A DNA stretch of 15,915 nt from an uncultured Lachnospiraceae bacterium. GTDB taxonomy: Bacteria; Bacillota; Clostridia; Lachnospirales; Lachnospiraceae. The DNA is taken from the NCBI GenBank assembly GCA_910579275.1, contig CAJTTO010000065.1, positions 1-15,915 of the forward strand, in the 5' to 3' direction. The notes under the pieces are model-generated. The model was not told where the DNA came from. It did not search any database and saw nothing but the letters and a program-made list of their open reading frames with translations. This document shows positions 14,190-15,915 of this stretch, in pieces (the stretch's first letter is position 1; the number at the start of each line of letters is the position of its first letter). The position numbers were made by a program, and so were the translations under genes.

Positions 14190-14602
14190 TAACCTTGCTT
14201 GACATGCAGATATTCCATAAGTGCATTCTGGAATATCTTGGAGCAGTTTACGCCATCCTCGTCAGCCTTGGCGGCAAGCCATGCAGGCAGTGAGAGCGTC
14301 TTTTTTACAAATTTACTGTTGATGCGTTCACGGATGGGCGGCATAAATACATCAATAAGCACAGGAATCTGGTTGGATTCCAGATCCATGTCTGTAATAG
14401 GGGTTGGCGCGGGGAGCTCTTCATTGTCCTGCTCCATGCCCCAGATATGAAGTCCCATGGCTTCCTTCGCGTTTTTCAGAGCCATATCAGTATCTCCGGC
14501 ATCCGCACAAGGATAGCAGCCTGGCAGATCAGGAAATTCGATGCATATACCATCTTCGTCATAAGAAAACACTGCTACGTAAGAATATCTGTCCTTTAAC
14601 AT
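14189..14602 (-). CDS. hicB: HicB family antitoxin (137 aa)
   Basis: HicB neutralises the HicA mRNA-cleaving toxin and represses the operon. The N-terminal HicB fold is visible (YVAVFSYDEDGICIEFPDLPGCY, residues 8-30, followed by ALKNAKEAMGLHIWGM at 41-56). The C-terminal ribbon-helix-helix DNA-binding segment covers about 99-133 (VKKTLSLPAWLAAKADEDG then CSKIFQNALMEYL). AGGAGG sits 7 bases from the ATG. It lies 45 bases after hicA on the same strand and after the promoter at 14870-14898, in the toxin-first order usual for hicAB. The operon probably stabilises the element. Confidence 0.93.
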   Translation of the reverse strand: MLKDRYSYVAVFSYDEDGICIEFPDLPGCYPCADAGDTDMALKNAKEAMGLHIWGMEQDNEELPAPTPITDMDLESNQIPVLIDVFMPPIRERINSKFVKKTLSLPAWLAAKADEDGVNCSKIFQNALMEYLHVKQG

Positions 14603-14647
14603 ATAGATTCCTCCTGTAATATAATATAAATGAGGAGCATATAGGGA

Positions 14648-14845
14648 TTATGGAAATATAACCCCTGATTGCTTTGAAATGCTTTTTAAAGTGCCTGTTG
14701 GGATGTCTTTCCTTGGGTGGGTAATAGTGACCTTGCCTTTTTTGGTGGGATGCTTGTATTGATGGTGGTCACCATCACAGCCGACTTCGTACCAGCCGTC
14801 TTTCTTGAGTATTTCAATTACTTCTCTTGATGAGTAACTTTTCAT
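14648..14845 (-). CDS. hicA: HicA family toxin, mRNA interferase (65 aa)
   Basis: HicA has a small double-stranded-RNA-binding-like fold and cleaves mRNA, held in check by HicB. Visible family features are MKSYSSREVIEILKKDGW at the start, the catalytic His region GDHHQYKHP (25-33, H27/H28), and VTITHPRKDIPTGTLKSI (about 39-56), all standard. The ATG at 14843-14845 is chosen because AGGAGG (14855-14860) is 9 bases away; a longer frame to 14881 would add 12 non-conserved residues that overlap the operator region. Length is typical. It is the first gene of the operon. Confidence 0.94.
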   Translation of the reverse strand: MKSYSSREVIEILKKDGWYEVGCDGDHHQYKHPTKKGKVTITHPRKDIPTGTLKSISKQSGVIFP

Positions 14846-14869
14846 TTGTGAAATCCTCCTTATAGATAC

Positions 14870-14898
14870 ATGATAATACATAATAAATTATGTGTCAA
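14870..14898 (-). promoter_or_regulatory. hicAB promoter with an embedded palindromic operator
   Basis: On the minus strand, TTGACA (14893-14898), a 17-base spacer and TATCAT (14870-14875). The perfect 16-base palindrome ACATAATAAATTATGT (with a 2-base centre, 14878-14893) fills the spacer exactly and touches the -35, the classic place for a ribbon-helix-helix autorepressor such as HicB. Confidence 0.7.
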
Positions 14899-15056
14899 TG
14901 TAAAAGTAAATAAATTGTTAAGTGTTAAGGATGTTGGGGAATAAAAAATTTTTATAAATAATTTGAAAAATGTATGTTTTCATTGGCATATTTTTTTAGT
15001 AATAGCATAAAATATAATTGTAAAAATATGACTTTCAAAATTGTATAAATTACATA

Positions 15057-15308
15057 GTGATTTCCACAATCACATGTTATATAATATTACATATAGGACA
15101 TAATGTTGCTAATAAAGTTTTTAGAAGGTTAGTGGAGTATGGGGAAGATTTTATCTTCAATATTACAAAAGAGGATCAAAATAGGTACAAGAAAACACAA
15201 CAAAGGGAAATGAAAAGTGTAGCTGTTGTGTTGATGCATTTAGTTTTCTCAATAATTTTGAATGTTTCATGTGGTGTTATAGCATCAATTATGTTTTCCA
15301 AATTATGA
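15057..15308 (+). CDS. Short hypothetical protein with a C-terminal membrane segment (83 aa), doubtful start
   Basis: An open frame from a GTG at 15057 to a TGA at 15306-15308 with no recognisable ribosome binding site. The first 15 or so residues are hydrophobic and Ile-rich. A charged middle (Lys, Glu, Arg, Tyr; about 20-52) is followed by a clear hydrophobic helix from about 57 to 80. A weak promoter candidate lies upstream (TTGGCA at 14983-14988 and CATAAA at 15006-15011, 17 apart). It may be the 3' part of a broken gene. I do not recognise it. Confidence 0.3.
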   Translation: MISTITCYIILHIGHNVANKVFRRLVEYGEDFIFNITKEDQNRYKKTQQREMKSVAVVLMHLVFSIILNVSCGVIASIMFSKL

Positions 15309-15335
15309 GAAGCCTAAAAGATAAGGGGTGAGACT

Positions 15336-15446
15336 ATGTTAAAGAAATTATTTAGATTAATTATGTTGATTATAACCGTAGATGAAGGTGATAGGAATTA
15401 TTGCAAATTTTCAAAGGGGTATATGAATTATAAAAAGTCTGTTTAA
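15336..15446 (+). CDS. Tiny ORF (36 aa), unknown
   Basis: The ATG at 15336 is preceded by an AAGGGGTGAG-type ribosome binding site at about 15323-15332, good for this AT-rich stretch. The product has a hydrophobic first half (Leu/Ile/Phe-rich, residues 2-14) and a basic tail. A strong terminator (15494-15530) follows about 50 bases later. The short hydrophobic-basic layout is shared by many small membrane peptides, but nothing here proves translation. Confidence 0.3.
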   Translation: MLKKLFRLIMLIITVDEGDRNYCKFSKGYMNYKKSV

Positions 15447-15493
15447 ATAGTGGGACAGTATGACTATGAGCTCAAAAGCAAATGGCTCAATGA

Positions 15494-15530
15494 AGTCCAC
15501 GATTAACGTAAGTTAATTGCGGACTTTTTT
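15494..15530 (+). terminator. Intrinsic terminator after the tiny ORF
   Basis: AGTCCACGATTAAC (15494-15507) pairs with GTTAATTGCGGACT (15512-15525), 14 base pairs with one mismatch and one G-U pair, a 4-base loop, then TTTTT. Together with the tiny ORF and its ribosome binding site this defines a short transcription unit. The 7-base arms GGACAGT and ACTGTCC lie on its two sides (about 15453 and 15540). Confidence 0.85.
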
Positions 15531-15570
15531 GCCGACATCACTGTCCTGCTGAAACTAAAAAATGAACATA

Positions 15571-15608
15571 AAAAATAACCGCTCCCCTGACAAGTTGCGG
15601 TTATTTTT
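15571..15608. terminator. Bidirectional hairpin terminator
   Basis: AAAAATAACCGC (15571-15582) and GCGGTTATTTTT (15597-15608) form a perfect 12-bp stem with a 14-base loop and A/T tracts on both sides. It can serve the minus-strand unit that starts near 15660. Confidence 0.8.
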
Positions 15609-15663
15609 ATAATCCATAACTTTTAACAGGCTAACCGTCTATTGGTATTGCCTTTTCACATAT

Positions 15664-15692
15664 AATATAACACAGAATCATACAGAAATCAA
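15664..15692 (-). promoter_or_regulatory. Minus-strand promoter of a possible small RNA
   Basis: On the minus strand, TTGATT (15687-15692), a 17-base spacer and TATATT (15664-15669). Transcription would run left from about 15657 and meet the terminator at 15571-15608, giving an RNA of about 85-90 bases with no ORF. Confidence 0.4.
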
Positions 15693-15820
15693 TTTCGGAA
15701 ATATCCATTTACAGAAATATTTCTTAAATTCACTGTTTGGCGTGGTGCCGGTTAGGGGGATTATTTCGTGAAAAGAAGGACTTTGCCTTGGAAATCGGCT
15801 GTTTTGAAAGAGGAATAGGA

Positions 15821-15851
15821 CTACCCCGATTTCATGTGAAGATCGGGGTAG
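15821..15851 (-). terminator. GC-rich hairpin terminator of the minus-strand gene at the right edge
   Basis: CTACCCCGAT (15821-15830) and ATCGGGGTAG (15842-15851) form a perfect 10-bp stem with an 11-base loop. It lies 10 bases beyond the stop codon of the partial minus-strand gene at 15862; the T-tract after it is imperfect. Confidence 0.75.
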
Positions 15852-15861
15852 CTGATAGGTG

Positions 15862-15915
15862 TTAAGCCTGTATTTTGGAGAGAAGAGCTTCTTGTAATGC
15901 CTGGGAGAAGTTAAT
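15862..15915 (-). CDS. Partial gene, C-terminal end of a HicB-like (ribbon-helix-helix) protein
   Basis: The last 17 codons on the minus strand read INFSQALQEALLSKIQA, then TAA at 15862-15864. The motif (Asn-Phe-Ser then Gln-x-Leu-x-x-Ala-Leu) is typical of the second helix at the C-terminus of HicB-type and other ribbon-helix-helix antitoxins. The rest of the gene lies to the right of the window. If correct, a second toxin-antitoxin pair is nearby. Only 17 residues are visible, so the family is a guess. Confidence 0.45.
   Translation of the reverse strand: MNFSQALQEALLSKIQA

Larger units (their letters stand above)
15447..15861. other. 415-base region without a convincing gene
   Basis: It holds a plus-strand terminator (15494-15530), a second hairpin terminator (15571-15608), a minus-strand promoter candidate (15664-15692), and a strong hairpin (15821-15851). 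No ORF with a start and ribosome binding site was seen on either strand. The rest, 15700-15820, shows nothing I can interpret. Confidence 0.5.
12499..15915. mobile_element. Serine-recombinase element inserted in cotJC (left end; right end outside window)
   Basis: The junction is placed right after the last cotJC-like codon (near 12498). The element carries a large serine recombinase reading toward cotJC, a hicAB operon, two short low-confidence ORFs, and at the edge the end of another HicB-like antitoxin. No core metabolic gene is present from here on, and the sequence from about 14880 is strongly AT rich. The end of the element and the att core are not visible; only one junction is in hand. 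Confidence 0.7.

Noticed and set aside
14870..14898. The palindrome as an att site of the element
   Set aside because: Its exact fit between -35 and -10 of hicAB is better explained as an operator.
1..15915. CRISPR array, tRNA or rRNA genes
   Set aside because: No regularly spaced repeats and no tRNA cloverleaf or rRNA-like sequence were seen on either strand, although no covariance search could be run.

Overview
The window looks like a spore-forming, strictly anaerobic Clostridia chromosome, probably Lachnospiraceae. This rests on low to moderate GC, strong AGGAGG ribosome binding sites, a class III (oxygen-sensitive) ribonucleotide reductase, and spore genes (a GerA-type germinant receptor subunit and cotJABC). 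The genus is an inference.

Layout. (1) About 1-2500 is the right-hand end of an integrated element: three small accessory ORFs and a Tn916-like tyrosine integrase, followed by tandem candidate Int arm sites. (2) 2505-6361 is the conserved translation/secretion operon ylxM-ffh-rpsP-khpA-rimM-trmD with a consensus promoter; a LexA-box-like palindrome lies just upstream. rplS, which often follows trmD, is absent. (3) 6366-6672 is a one-gene unit for a 47-residue membrane protein with its own promoter and terminator. (4) 6676-10202 is a nucleotide-metabolism block, nrdD-nrdG-dut, whose promoter overlaps NrdR-box-like sequence; it ends at a bidirectional terminator. (5) 10214-11614 (minus) is a stand-alone GerA/SpoVAF-family gene with a sigma-G-like promoter, divergent from the spore coat operon cotJA-cotJB-cotJC.

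(6) The most interesting region starts near 12498. cotJC keeps only its first 66 or so codons. Its frame breaks at a conserved motif, and immediately afterwards comes the 3' end of a large serine recombinase on the opposite strand, then a hicAB toxin-antitoxin operon with an operator-like palindrome, AT-rich accessory DNA with small ORFs, orphan terminators, and at the right edge the end of a second HicB-like antitoxin. This is the arrangement expected of a skin-like intervening element: a serine-recombinase element splitting a sporulation gene, possibly excised in the mother cell to rebuild cotJC. The other half of cotJC is not in the window, so a permanently disrupted gene is equally allowed by what is visible.

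Overall, a conserved core of about 10 kb is bracketed by two mobile elements that use different recombination chemistries (tyrosine on the left, serine on the right).
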